A program made the position numbers and the translations under genes. Shown one piece after another: positions 56,135-64,000 of a stretch of 64,000 bases of DNA (the first letter of the stretch is position 1; every line of letters starts with the position of its first letter). Origin of the DNA: Flavobacterium aquaticum (GTDB lineage: Bacteria > Bacteroidota > Bacteroidia > Flavobacteriales > Flavobacteriaceae); NCBI RefSeq assembly GCF_003259835.1, contig NZ_QLMI01000003.1, positions 248,001 through 312,000 of the forward strand. Direction: 5' to 3'. The notes under the pieces are model-generated. The model did not search any database and was not told the DNA's origin. It saw only the letters and a list, made by a program, of their open reading frames with translations.

Positions 56135-58315
56135 ATGAAAAAAATCTTCTCTTTCGCATCCATTTTATTGGTTAATATTTTGTTTTCGCAAAATCAGGCA
56201 CCTGTTTTTAATCTTGATTTTGAAAAACATTCTAAAAAGGATGAATTACCAAACGATTGGATTCGATGGAGTGAGAGTGAATTGAAAGTTGACTCTACAA
56301 ATGCTATTTCAGGTAAAAACTCATTATTAATAAATGTAAAAGAAGGAGAAGGTTTTGGATGTATAGCTTACAAACTTCCAGCAAATTTTAAAGGCAGAAA
56401 AATCACTTTAGAAGGTTATTTAAAGTACGAAGAGGCAACGGATGGTTATGTAGGTTTACTTTTGCGAATAGAAAAAGACGAACAAGCTATTGCATCTGCC
56501 AATATGCAAAACCAAAAATTGCAAGGAACAGCCGATTGGAAAAAATATTCTATTACATTAGATTTTAAAGAAAATGCAGATGAAATTTATGTTGCTGGAA
56601 TCTTAATTGGAAAAGGAAAGGCTTGGTTTGATAATTTTAAAGTCACTATTGATGGAAAACCAATTGAGAATATAAAACCTGTTGAAAAAGAACTTTCTAT
56701 TATTGAAAAAGACACAGAATTTGACTCAGGTTCAAAATTTGAAATCACCAGTCTTAATGAAATTCAAAAAAGAAATTTATTTGTATTAGGAAAAGTTTGG
56801 GGGTTTGTGAAATATTATCATCCAGCGATAGCCGAAGGTAAAATCAGCTGGGATTATGAGTTGTTTAGAATGTTGTCAAAAATAGATAGTCAAAACTTTG
56901 ATAGCGAATTGGTGCAATGGATTAATAAATTGGGTACTTTCAAAACTACTACTCAAAAACTTCCGAAAGAAAGTGCCATTAAATTACTTCCTAACACAAA
57001 ATGGATTTCTGACACGAATTTAATTTCCTCAGAATTATCGGCATTGCTTCAAAAAGTAAATGCGGCGGATAGAAGCGATTCAAATTATTACATCGGTTTA
57101 AGAAGAAGAGTAAAAAACCCCGAATTTACTAATGAAAAAGTGTATAGTAAAATGGAATATTCCGATACTGGAATTAAGCTTTTAGCGATTTTTAGATATT
57201 GGAATTTGATTGAATACTTTTTTCCAAACCGTCATTTGATGGATGAAAATTGGGATTCAGTTTTAACAGAATTCATTCCGAGAATGACCGCTACAAAAGA
57301 TCAAAAAGAGTATACTTTAACCTTGTTAGAACTTATCGGGAAAATTCAAGATACGCATGCCAATATTTGGAGATACAATGAAGTGATTTCGGATTATTTT
57401 GGTCAAAATATTGCTCCCATTGGAGTAAGTTTTATTGAAAATAAAGCGGTAGTTGTCAAATTGCACGATGAATTTAAAGATGGAAATTTACAAATAGGTG
57501 ATGTAATTTTAGCTGTAAATGGAATCAAAGTAGAAGATTGGATTAAAAATAATTTGAAATATTTTCCAGCCTCCAATTACCCAACACAATTGCGAGACAT
57601 ATCTCAAAGGATTCTGAGAACCAATGAACAAACGATTAGTTTGACTATTGAAAATATTTTGGGTCAAAAAGAAGTTGTCGTAAATACAGTCAAATATAAA
57701 TACTTTCCAAGCCAGATAGTTTCTCACAAAATTATCAATGAAAACATCGGCTATATTTATCCAGGATCTTTGAAAAAAGAAGAGATTCATCAAATCATGG
57801 ATAAGTTTTTAGACAAAAAAGGTTTGATTGTCGATTTAAGATGTTATCCTTCTGATTTTATAGTGTTTAGATTAAGTAATTATCTTTTAAATGAGAAAAA
57901 AGATTTTGTAAAATTCACCGCAGGAGATATTAGAACACCAGGGTTGTTTACTTTTAGAGGTGGAGAAATGCGAGTTGGAGGTAAAAATAAAAATTATTTC
58001 AAAGGAAAAGTAATTATATTAGTTAATGAAGAAACCCAAAGTCAAGCAGAATATACAACTATGGCATTGCGAGTAGCGCCAAATGCAAAAGTATTAGGAA
58101 GTACAACGGCTGGTGCTGATGGAAATGTTTCTGGGATTACTTTGCCAGGAAATATTTTTACTTACATTTCAGGAATTGGAGTTATAACTCCTGATGGTTC
58201 TGAAACACAACGTATAGGAATTGTTCCTGATGTGAAACTAGAACCAACAATTAACGGAATTCGCTCAGGAAAAGATGAAGTGTTAGAAAAAGCTATTGAG
58301 TTGATTAATAACTAA
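56135..58315 (+). CDS. S41-family (C-terminal processing-type) peptidase
   Basis: The 726-residue protein has a signal peptide (MKKIFSFASILLVNILFSQ), an N-terminal beta-rich domain of about 160 residues that reads like a carbohydrate-binding sandwich (FNLDFEKHSKKDELPNDW and KAWFDNFKVTIDGKPI), a helical linker, a PDZ-like segment (GDVILAVNGIKVEDW, near 455), and the protease core. The likely nucleophile is Ser636 in NEETQSQAEYTTMALR. It may process periplasmic or surface proteins. It converges with an alpha/beta hydrolase, the stops overlapping by four bases. Confidence 0.85.
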   Translation: MKKIFSFASILLVNILFSQNQAPVFNLDFEKHSKKDELPNDWIRWSESELKVDSTNAISGKNSLLINVKEGEGFGCIAYKLPANFKGRKITLEGYLKYEEATDGYVGLLLRIEKDEQAIASANMQNQKLQGTADWKKYSITLDFKENADEIYVAGILIGKGKAWFDNFKVTIDGKPIENIKPVEKELSIIEKDTEFDSGSKFEITSLNEIQKRNLFVLGKVWGFVKYYHPAIAEGKISWDYELFRMLSKIDSQNFDSELVQWINKLGTFKTTTQKLPKESAIKLLPNTKWISDTNLISSELSALLQKVNAADRSDSNYYIGLRRRVKNPEFTNEKVYSKMEYSDTGIKLLAIFRYWNLIEYFFPNRHLMDENWDSVLTEFIPRMTATKDQKEYTLTLLELIGKIQDTHANIWRYNEVISDYFGQNIAPIGVSFIENKAVVVKLHDEFKDGNLQIGDVILAVNGIKVEDWIKNNLKYFPASNYPTQLRDISQRILRTNEQTISLTIENILGQKEVVVNTVKYKYFPSQIVSHKIINENIGYIYPGSLKKEEIHQIMDKFLDKKGLIVDLRCYPSDFIVFRLSNYLLNEKKDFVKFTAGDIRTPGLFTFRGGEMRVGGKNKNYFKGKVIILVNEETQSQAEYTTMALRVAPNAKVLGSTTAGADGNVSGITLPGNIFTYISGIGVITPDGSETQRIGIVPDVKLEPTINGIRSGKDEVLEKAIELINN

Positions 58316-59094
58316 ACCCTTTTCAAAAATCCACTTAAAACCGCCAACAGTTCCGATTGATTTTCAAAATGACTCATGTGACCGTCTTCAAACGTAGTGA
58401 GTTGTACTTGGGTGCCTTCGATTTGTTCTAAATTGTCATCATAATTTAAAACTGGGTCTTTTTTACCTAAAATTAGTTGAATCGGGTAAGGCGCAAAATG
58501 TAAAATGACTTCACGGTCTTTTCTAATTTTCATGCCTTCTAATGCTGCAACGATTCCTTGAAGTGGTGTTTTTAAAGCTTCTAATTTTACTTCTTCGATA
58601 ATATCAGCTAAACGTTCGCGATTGTCTTCACTGAACAAATTGGCAATGCTCATGCGAATAAAAGCCGAATAATTTTGCTTCACCGCAATAATAGCGCGGT
58701 CACGATTTGCTTTTCGTTCGTCGCTATCGGCTCTTGAAGTGGAGTTTTGTAATACAATTCCTTTGACATTATCGGGATACAATTCGGCGAAAGCCAACGC
58801 TACATAACCGCCCATCGAATGTCCGATCAAAACCGCTTTTCTGATTTTTAATTCGTGCAACACATGATGCACCATATCGGCTTGGTCTTCCATGGTGTGG
58901 ACATAACCTAGACATTCTGTTTCACCATGACCTAATAAATCGATAGTAATGATGCGGTGTTTTTTAAATAATTCAGGAATAAACGCCTTCCACATCCATT
59001 GATTTTCCAAAAAACCATGCAATAAAACCACAGCCGTTCCTTTTCCTTGGTCGGTGTAACTGATTTTGGTGTTTTTGAAGTTGCTGGTTTTCAT
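58312..59094 (-). CDS. Alpha/beta hydrolase
   Basis: From ATG 59094 the protein is 260 residues. It has the oxyanion HGFLENQWMW, the nucleophile elbow VLIGHSMGGYVALAF, the acid-turn LILGKKDPVLN and the catalytic histidine in EDGHMSHFENQ. This is a complete hydrolase triad; substrate unknown. The frame extends 12 codons upstream to 59130, but residues there are not part of the fold. It is the last gene before the AbiH region and is transcribed away from it. Confidence 0.87.
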   Translation of the reverse strand: MKTSNFKNTKISYTDQGKGTAVVLLHGFLENQWMWKAFIPELFKKHRIITIDLLGHGETECLGYVHTMEDQADMVHHVLHELKIRKAVLIGHSMGGYVALAFAELYPDNVKGIVLQNSTSRADSDERKANRDRAIIAVKQNYSAFIRMSIANLFSEDNRERLADIIEEVKLEALKTPLQGIVAALEGMKIRKDREVILHFAPYPIQLILGKKDPVLNYDDNLEQIEGTQVQLTTFEDGHMSHFENQSELLAVLSGFLKRV

Positions 59095-59113
59095 AAGGGC
59101 AAAGTTAGGGTTT

Positions 59114-59152
59114 AAACGCAAAGGGCGCAAAGTTTTTTCGCGAAGTACGCAT
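59114..59152. repeat. AACGCAAAG-type degenerate intergenic repeat
   Basis: AACGCAAAGGGCGCAAAG followed by TTTTTTCGCGAAGTACGC resembles the sequence at 9187-9217 in the recO-ileS gap. It adjoins the REP-like element at 59171. Confidence 0.45.
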
Positions 59153-59170
59153 GGATTTTCTCACCACAAA

Positions 59171-59219
59171 CTTGTCATTTCGTAGGAATCTCATAAAGAG
59201 ATGCTTTCAGTACGACAAG
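59171..59219. repeat. REP-like palindromic element, left copy
   Basis: A 49-base imperfect palindrome starts CTTGTCATTTCGTAGG and ends GACAAG, with inner ATCTC/GAGAT arms around ATAAA. Nearly the same sequence recurs at 60867-60916 in the same orientation, on the other side of the AbiH and DUF1398 genes. Confidence 0.8.
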
Positions 59220-59235
59220 ATTGTAAATAAATACG

Positions 59236-59243
59236 TATTTTTG
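59236..59243 (+). promoter_or_regulatory. -7 promoter element before the abiH-like gene
   Basis: TATTTTTG fits TAnnTTTG and lies 20 bases before ATG 59264, just beyond the left REP-like element. A TTG is 12 bases upstream, too close for a standard -33. Confidence 0.4.
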
Positions 59244-59263
59244 AGAAAAGCATTTTTAGATTT

Positions 59264-60442
59264 ATGAGCAAGATTTTAATTACAGGAAACGGTTTCGATT
59301 TATATCACGGTTTGCCAACGAAATATGGACATTTTATGGCAATTATGATGACAATTGAAGATTGTAATTTTGATAAGGATGTTATATTTGATGAATTATT
59401 TGGTAAAATTTTTAAGGTAAAGTATGGTCGAGATTATGATTTAATTCTTGAAAAATTTAATATTGAAAATATTGTTTATGAACATAAAATAATCGAAGAA
59501 ATCAGGCTTCTTTTAAAAGGTAATTCTTGGTATCAATATTTTAAATCCGCTTTAGAACTTAAAACATGGATAGATTTTGAAAATGAAATTGAAAGCGTAT
59601 TAAACTTAACTTATGATGTAATAAATTTCGCAAACAAAAAAAGAATACTTCCCAAAATCATTTATAAATTAGATAATGAAACCGCATATCTTAATTATAG
59701 AATTAAAGAATTTAATATTTTATTATTTAATGAAGAAGATATTTTTACATTTTATGTTGATGAAAAAAATATAAATAGTAGGGAAAAGAAAATCGATACG
59801 GATAAGATACTTGATGAATTAGTTGAATCTTTAGAACAGTTTACTTCAATTTTTAAATTTTATTTGGATTTAATTGTAAGGTCATTATCAACAAATATTA
59901 AAAAGAAATATAGTTTCCCTTTTGATTCAATAGATTTGATTTTTACTTTTAATTATACTCAAATAATTGAAGATGTATATAATTTTGATAAATTAAAAAT
60001 TGTTTATTTACATGGTAATTTAGTTTCAAATAACTTAGTTTTGGGAATAAGTGAAGTTAATAAAATAATTAAAGAAAATAAATCTTATGGATTTACAAAG
60101 AATTATCAAAGAATAATAAAAAAGACAAATAATAAGTTTATTAGTTATGCAAATAAAGATAATTTAGAGGAATTTGTGTTTTATATTATTGGACATTCTT
60201 TGGATATTTCAGATAAAAATTACATTTTAAGATTATTTAATTTTTTAGAAAGTGATAAGCAAGAACTTTCTAAAATTTATATTTTTTATTATAATGAACA
60301 AGATCATAAAACAAAATTGAATAATTTATTTAATATAGTTGATAATGATTTATTAGTTGATTTAAACCAAAATGAAAGATTGTTGTTTTTTGAGTTAAAT
60401 GAAGAAAACATAAAACAAAATTTTCAAAAGACTATCTTATAA
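59264..60442 (+). CDS. AbiH-family phage abortive-infection protein
   Basis: The 392-residue protein starts MSKILITGNGFDLYHGLPTK, the N-terminal signature of the AbiH family (GNGFD at 8-12, then TKYGHF). Later motifs are FTFNYTQIIED (about 227-237), YLHGNL (about 248-253) and YIIGHSLDISDKN (about 307-319). AbiH was named from a lactococcal system that limits phage. The mechanism is not established; the motif order resembles SIR2-like proteins. The gene is clearly richer in A+T than its neighbours and uses mainly A/T-ending codons, which suggests acquisition. It is flanked, together with the DUF1398 gene, by REP-like elements. Confidence 0.88.
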   Translation: MSKILITGNGFDLYHGLPTKYGHFMAIMMTIEDCNFDKDVIFDELFGKIFKVKYGRDYDLILEKFNIENIVYEHKIIEEIRLLLKGNSWYQYFKSALELKTWIDFENEIESVLNLTYDVINFANKKRILPKIIYKLDNETAYLNYRIKEFNILLFNEEDIFTFYVDEKNINSREKKIDTDKILDELVESLEQFTSIFKFYLDLIVRSLSTNIKKKYSFPFDSIDLIFTFNYTQIIEDVYNFDKLKIVYLHGNLVSNNLVLGISEVNKIIKENKSYGFTKNYQRIIKKTNNKFISYANKDNLEEFVFYIIGHSLDISDKNYILRLFNFLESDKQELSKIYIFYYNEQDHKTKLNNLFNIVDNDLLVDLNQNERLLFFELNEENIKQNFQKTIL

Positions 60443-60461
60443 ATATTTAATTTTAAAACTC

Positions 60462-60854
60462 ATGTTCACCATCCAACAAATCCACGAAGCGCACGCCAAA
60501 GTAAAAAGCGGTGCCGATTTTCCAAAATACACGCAAGACATTATTGCGCTTGGTGTTACTTCCTTCGAAACGTTTGTATTTGACAATCATACCAATTATT
60601 ATGGTGTCAATGATTTTCAGACTTCGTCAATTGGTTTTTCAGAAACCTTAACTATTGCTAATGAAAGTAATGTTGAGCAATTCAAATCCGACTTAAAATC
60701 GCACCAACAAGGCAACACCGATTACATGACGTTTTTAAATGATTGCGCCAAATCAGGTGTTGAAAAATGGGTTGTAGTTATGGATAAAATGACGTGCAGT
60801 TATTACGACAAAGCCGGGAACGAAATGGTGGTGGAAGTTATTCCATCGGTTTAG
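60462..60854 (+). CDS. DUF1398-family protein
   Basis: The 130-residue protein matches DUF1398 (YbcV-like) proteins: MFTIQQIHEAHAKVKSGADFPKYTQDIIALGVTSFETFVFDN, then FKSDLKSHQQGNTDYMTFLNDCAKSGVEKWVVVMDKMTCSYYD. Its function is unknown; relatives occur in phages and bacteria. It starts 19 bases after the AbiH stop on the same strand, but base composition is closer to the core genome than to abiH, so an operon does not prove a joint system. The right REP-like element begins 12 bases after its stop. Confidence 0.82.
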   Translation: MFTIQQIHEAHAKVKSGADFPKYTQDIIALGVTSFETFVFDNHTNYYGVNDFQTSSIGFSETLTIANESNVEQFKSDLKSHQQGNTDYMTFLNDCAKSGVEKWVVVMDKMTCSYYDKAGNEMVVEVIPSV

Positions 60855-60866
60855 TTTCGCCACAAA

Positions 60867-60916
60867 CTTGTCATTCCGTAGGAATCTCATAAAGAGATGC
60901 TTAACAGCAAGACAAG
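60867..60916. repeat. REP-like palindromic element, right copy
   Basis: CTTGTCATTCCGTAGG... and GACAAG close a 50-base element almost identical to 59171-59219 over its first 36 bases, with inner ATCTC/GAGAT arms. The preceding CCACAAA is also shared by both copies. Confidence 0.8.
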
Positions 60917-60941
60917 TTTGCGTTGAGCCAAGTTTGAACAT

Positions 60942-60978
60942 AAAAAAAACGGCTCACATTACTGCAAGCCGCCCTTTT
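60942..60978 (-). terminator. Intrinsic terminator after the M24 aminopeptidase
   Basis: On the minus strand, CGGCT pairs with AGCCG around a 12-base loop and a T run of eight follows. It lies just beyond the stop at 60995. Confidence 0.7.
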
Positions 60979-60994
60979 AAACTCTTAAACTAAT

Positions 60995-62287
60995 TTAAGC
61001 ATTCATTATCGCTTCAATTTCTTCAATTTCTATCGGAATATTGCGCATTAAATTAAACGCAGAGCCTTTTTCTTGAATCACCATATCGTCTTCTAAACGA
61101 ATTCCAAAACCTTCTTTCGGAATGTAAATTCCAGGTTCAACTGTGAACACCATGTTGGCTTGCATAGGTTCGTGTAATAATCCGTAATCGTGTGTGTCTA
61201 ATCCCATATGGTGCGAAGTGCCGTGCATGAAATATTTTTTATACGCTGGCCAATCTGGATTTTCGTTTTGTACGTCGGCTTTGTCTAATAATCCTAAACC
61301 TAACAATTCTGAAGTCATGATTTTACCCACTTCTACATGATATTGTTTCCATAATGTGCCTGGAACTAACATTTTTGTAGCTTCATTTTTCACATTTAAA
61401 ACGGCATTGTAAACCGCTTTTTGTCTGTCTGTAAAACGACCCGAAACCGGAACCATTCGCGTCATATCGCTTGAATAATTCGCATATTCTGCACCAACGT
61501 CTAATAAAATCAAATCGCCAGCTTTACATTGTTGGTTGTTTTCGATATAATGCAACACATTTGCATTATTACCCGAAGCAATAATTGGTGTGTATGCAAA
61601 ACCTTTCGAGCGATTTCTTAAAAATTCATGTGCAAATTCGGCTTCGATTTCGTACTCCATAACGCCTGGTTTTACGAAATTCAAAACGCGTCTAAATCCT
61701 TTTTCGGTAATATCACACGCTTTTTGGATTAAATCCAATTCTTCGCTTTCTTTAACCGAACGCAATCTTTGTAAAATAGGATTCGATTTTTCTACTTTAT
61801 GAGCAGGATAATTTTCTTTCCACCATTTGATAAAACGCGCTTCACGAGTTTCCGTTTCGATAACGGCTCTGTAATGTTCGTTAGTGTTGATGTAAATGGT
61901 ATCGGCATATGCCATGATTTCTTTAAGAGTTTTATGGAAATCTTGTAACCAAATCACCGATTTAATTCCGGAAACTTCAAAAGCTCGTTCTTTCGTAAGT
62001 TTTTCACCTTCCCAAATAGCGATATGTTCGTTTGTTTCTTTTAAGAATAAAATTTCTTTCAAATGTTCGTAAGGCGCATCTGGAAAAAGCAATAAAATAC
62101 TTTCTTCTTGATCCACACCCGATAAATATAGAATATCTCTATGTTGTGCAAAAGGCAAAGTAGAATCGGCAGAAACTGGGTAAATATCGTTTGAATTGAA
62201 TACCGCAACGCTGTTTGGTTTCATTTGAGCTGTGAATTTCGCTCTGTTTTTCACGTATAAATCGCGGTCTATTTGATGGTATTTCAT
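60995..62287 (-). CDS. Aminopeptidase P family (M24) peptidase
   Basis: The 430-residue protein has an N-terminal creatinase-like domain and a C-terminal pita-bread domain. Metal ligands are in LLDVGAEYANYSSDMTRMVP, GTSHHMGLDTHD, FTVEPGIYIP and GIRLEDDMVIQ, a complete two-metal M24 site. Such enzymes release N-terminal residues before proline and include aminopeptidase P. It has no signal peptide and works in the cytoplasm. It is divergent from the beta-propeller gene. Confidence 0.93.
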   Translation of the reverse strand: MKYHQIDRDLYVKNRAKFTAQMKPNSVAVFNSNDIYPVSADSTLPFAQHRDILYLSGVDQEESILLLFPDAPYEHLKEILFLKETNEHIAIWEGEKLTKERAFEVSGIKSVIWLQDFHKTLKEIMAYADTIYINTNEHYRAVIETETREARFIKWWKENYPAHKVEKSNPILQRLRSVKESEELDLIQKACDITEKGFRRVLNFVKPGVMEYEIEAEFAHEFLRNRSKGFAYTPIIASGNNANVLHYIENNQQCKAGDLILLDVGAEYANYSSDMTRMVPVSGRFTDRQKAVYNAVLNVKNEATKMLVPGTLWKQYHVEVGKIMTSELLGLGLLDKADVQNENPDWPAYKKYFMHGTSHHMGLDTHDYGLLHEPMQANMVFTVEPGIYIPKEGFGIRLEDDMVIQEKGSAFNLMRNIPIEIEEIEAIMNA

Positions 62288-62402
62288 GATGTAAATGTTT
62301 TGTTCTCCAAAATTAATAAGATAAAAATGAAAAGTTGTTAAATACTTTAGAAATTTTGTAGAAGTGCAATGTTTTGGCTAATTTTCAACAAAATTTTTCA
62401 AG

Positions 62403-64000
62403 ATGAAGCAAATTACTATCCTGTTTTTATTGATTGTGCAATCGGCAATTGCACAAAATTCGTTGTTTAATCAAGTAGAAGCTAAGAATATCGGTCCAAC
62501 CATCATGAGCGGTCGTGTGGTAGATTTAGCAGTAAATCCGAAAAATCCAACTGAATTTTATGTCGCGTATGCTACTGGCGGACTTTGGTATACTAACAAC
62601 AACGGAACTTCATTTACTCCTGTGATGGATACAGCAGAAACGGTAAATTGTGGTTCGGTTACGGTGGATTGGAATTCGGGAACTATTTGGGTTGGAACTG
62701 GTGAAGTGAATGCTTCGCGTTCGTCGTATGCTGGAGTTGGCGTTCTAAAATCTTCGGATAAAGGCAAAACCTGGGAAAATTTAGGATTAAAAGATTCGCA
62801 TCATATTAGCCGAATTTGGTTTAACCCAAGCAATTTGAATGAAATTGTAGTCGCTGCTGTCGGACATTTATATACAACTAATAAAGAACGTGGGATTTAT
62901 AAGTCAACTGATGGTGGAAAATCTTGGAAACAAACCTTATTTGTAGCAGAAGATGCTGGAATTATTGATTTAGCTGTTTCGAAAAATAATCCACAAATCA
63001 TGTTTGCCGCATCTTGGCAAAAAGATCGAAAAGCTTGGCATTTTGATGGTGATGGGGAAAAATCAGGTATTTATAAAAGTGAAGATGGTGGAACTTCGTG
63101 GAAATTGGTTACCACAAAAGAAAGTGGATTTCCTGCTAACGAAGGTGTGGGAAGAATTGGTTTAGCGATGTTCAGCGAAAATGTAATTTATGCGGTTTTA
63201 GATAATCAGAACAAACGACCAAAAACAGTTTCAAAAAATAAATTGACTACGATGTTGTCAACTCCGGGAGCGGATTTCATGGAAATTTCGAATAAAGAAT
63301 TGAACATCGCATTGAAAGAAAGTGGTTTTAGAGATAAATATCGTGCTGAGAATATAAAAAATTGGGTTGCCGATAATAACATGGAGCCAAAAGAAGTTTT
63401 AGCGGTTTTATTGGATGCGAATAAAGCGTTGTTTGAAACCGAAGTAATTGGCTGTGAAGTCTATAAATCGGAAGATGGTGGAAAGTCTTGGAAAAAAGCG
63501 AATCAGAATTACATCGATGATATGTTTTATACCTATGGCTATTATTTTGCGAATATTTCGGTAGATGAAACCAATCAAAATCGTGTATATATTGGTGGAG
63601 TTCCATTATTGTTTTCTGAAGATGGTGGAAAAACTTTTACTGCGATTTCTAAAGAAAATGTGCATGCGGATCATCACGTAACTTGGGTAAATCCAGAAAA
63701 TCCAAATCACATTATTAACGGGAATGATGGCGGTGTGAATATCTCATATGATAACGGAGCACATTGGATTAAATGTAACAATGAAGCAGTAAGTCAGTTG
63801 TATGCGGTAAATGTAGATTATCAAGAAAATTATAATGTTTATGGAGGAATGCAAGATAACGGCGTTTGGTTTGGACCAAATAATTATTCGCACAATGTCG
63901 CTTGGCATCAAGAAGGGAAATATCCGTATCAAGAATTGATGGGTGGTGATGGGATGCAAACGCAAATTGATAGTCGCAATCCAAATGTAGTTTTCACGGG
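62403..64000 (+). CDS. Sortilin/BNR-type beta-propeller exported protein (partial, 3' end outside window)
   Basis: The frame is open from ATG 62403 to the window end (532 codons). A signal peptide (MKQITILFLLIVQSAIAQ) precedes BNR/Asp-box propeller blades: VLKSSDKGKTWENLG, IYKSTDGGKSWKQTL, IYKSEDGGTSWKLV, VYKSEDGGKSWKKA and LFSEDGGKTFTAIS. Relatives are annotated as glycosyl-hydrolase-like or VPS10/sortilin-like surface proteins. No catalytic residues are identifiable. The C-terminus, where a type IX sorting domain might be, lies outside. Confidence 0.85.
   Translation, partial: MKQITILFLLIVQSAIAQNSLFNQVEAKNIGPTIMSGRVVDLAVNPKNPTEFYVAYATGGLWYTNNNGTSFTPVMDTAETVNCGSVTVDWNSGTIWVGTGEVNASRSSYAGVGVLKSSDKGKTWENLGLKDSHHISRIWFNPSNLNEIVVAAVGHLYTTNKERGIYKSTDGGKSWKQTLFVAEDAGIIDLAVSKNNPQIMFAASWQKDRKAWHFDGDGEKSGIYKSEDGGTSWKLVTTKESGFPANEGVGRIGLAMFSENVIYAVLDNQNKRPKTVSKNKLTTMLSTPGADFMEISNKELNIALKESGFRDKYRAENIKNWVADNNMEPKEVLAVLLDANKALFETEVIGCEVYKSEDGGKSWKKANQNYIDDMFYTYGYYFANISVDETNQNRVYIGGVPLLFSEDGGKTFTAISKENVHADHHVTWVNPENPNHIINGNDGGVNISYDNGAHWIKCNNEAVSQLYAVNVDYQENYNVYGGMQDNGVWFGPNNYSHNVAWHQEGKYPYQELMGGDGMQTQIDSRNPNVVFT

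Noticed and set aside
59171-60916. REP-bracketed abiH region as an insertion sequence or integron
   Set aside because: No transposase, integrase, terminal inverted repeats around the whole region or target-site duplication was found.
1-64000. tRNA or rRNA genes
   Set aside because: No T-loop GTTCGA-type signature with matching acceptor stem was found in the gaps by eye; a tRNAscan run would be decisive.

Overview
The window reads as chromosome of a low-GC member of the Bacteroidota, most likely Flavobacterium or a close relative in Flavobacteriaceae. Supporting signs are promoters with the Bacteroidota -7 element TAnnTTTG, near absence of Shine-Dalgarno sites, a PorZ-like type IX secretion protein with a sorting domain, a TonB receptor with a carboxypeptidase-like N-domain, an IPExxxVDY-type protein, and the gene order purN / acpP-fabF-rnc. 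No rRNA, tRNA, CRISPR array, transposase or prophage was seen. Most of the window is housekeeping.

Layout. 0-5 kb: end of a DMT-type permease, an ArsC-like protein, a DinB-like protein, a trans-sulfuration PLP enzyme, and gdhA divergent from a small outer-membrane protein. 5-9 kb: PorZ, an A+T-rich acyltransferase wedged in front of recO, then recO. 9-21 kb: ileS, a DksA-like protein, lspA, formyltetrahydrofolate cyclo-ligase with a PLP decarboxylase, an AstE-like deacylase, uvrC, and a patatin/barrel protein. 21-28 kb: aromatic amino-acid catabolism (homogentisate dioxygenase, hydroxyphenylpyruvate dioxygenase, tryptophan dioxygenase) with an intervening candidate small RNA, a DUF3108 protein, an M23 lipoprotein and pgi. 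28-37 kb: TonB receptor, small membrane protein, RlpA-like protein, YciI-like lipoprotein, CYTH protein, Gcr-type membrane protein, DNA polymerase IV and a LOV-like PAS protein. 37-46 kb: pyk, IPExxxVDY, rnc, fabF and acpP on the minus strand; purN, an RNase H, a PfkB kinase and purF on the plus strand. 47-56 kb: AddA-like and AddB-like helicase/nucleases around kbl and an OmpA/TSP3 porin. 56-64 kb: S41 peptidase, alpha/beta hydrolase, an AbiH-type abortive-infection gene with a DUF1398 gene between two copies of a palindromic repeat, aminopeptidase P and the start of a beta-propeller protein.

The most unusual region is the gene-free stretch at 45,971-46,600 between purF and sod. It holds three tandem copies of a roughly 150-bp unit. 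Each has a conserved upstream box, a spacer of exactly 22 variable bases, a TACTTTAG element, a nearly invariant transcribed core and a terminator hairpin. In the third copy the hairpin arms are changed on both sides so that pairing is kept. I interpret this as a tandem array of three paralogous small-RNA genes; I do not recognise the family.

Other accessory signals are the AbiH gene, whose motif order resembles SIR2-like proteins, the REP-like repeats around it, the inserted acyltransferase, a LOV-like PAS domain without its photoactive cysteine, and a possible structured leader before hmgA. All functional calls rest on motifs read by eye; no database search was run.
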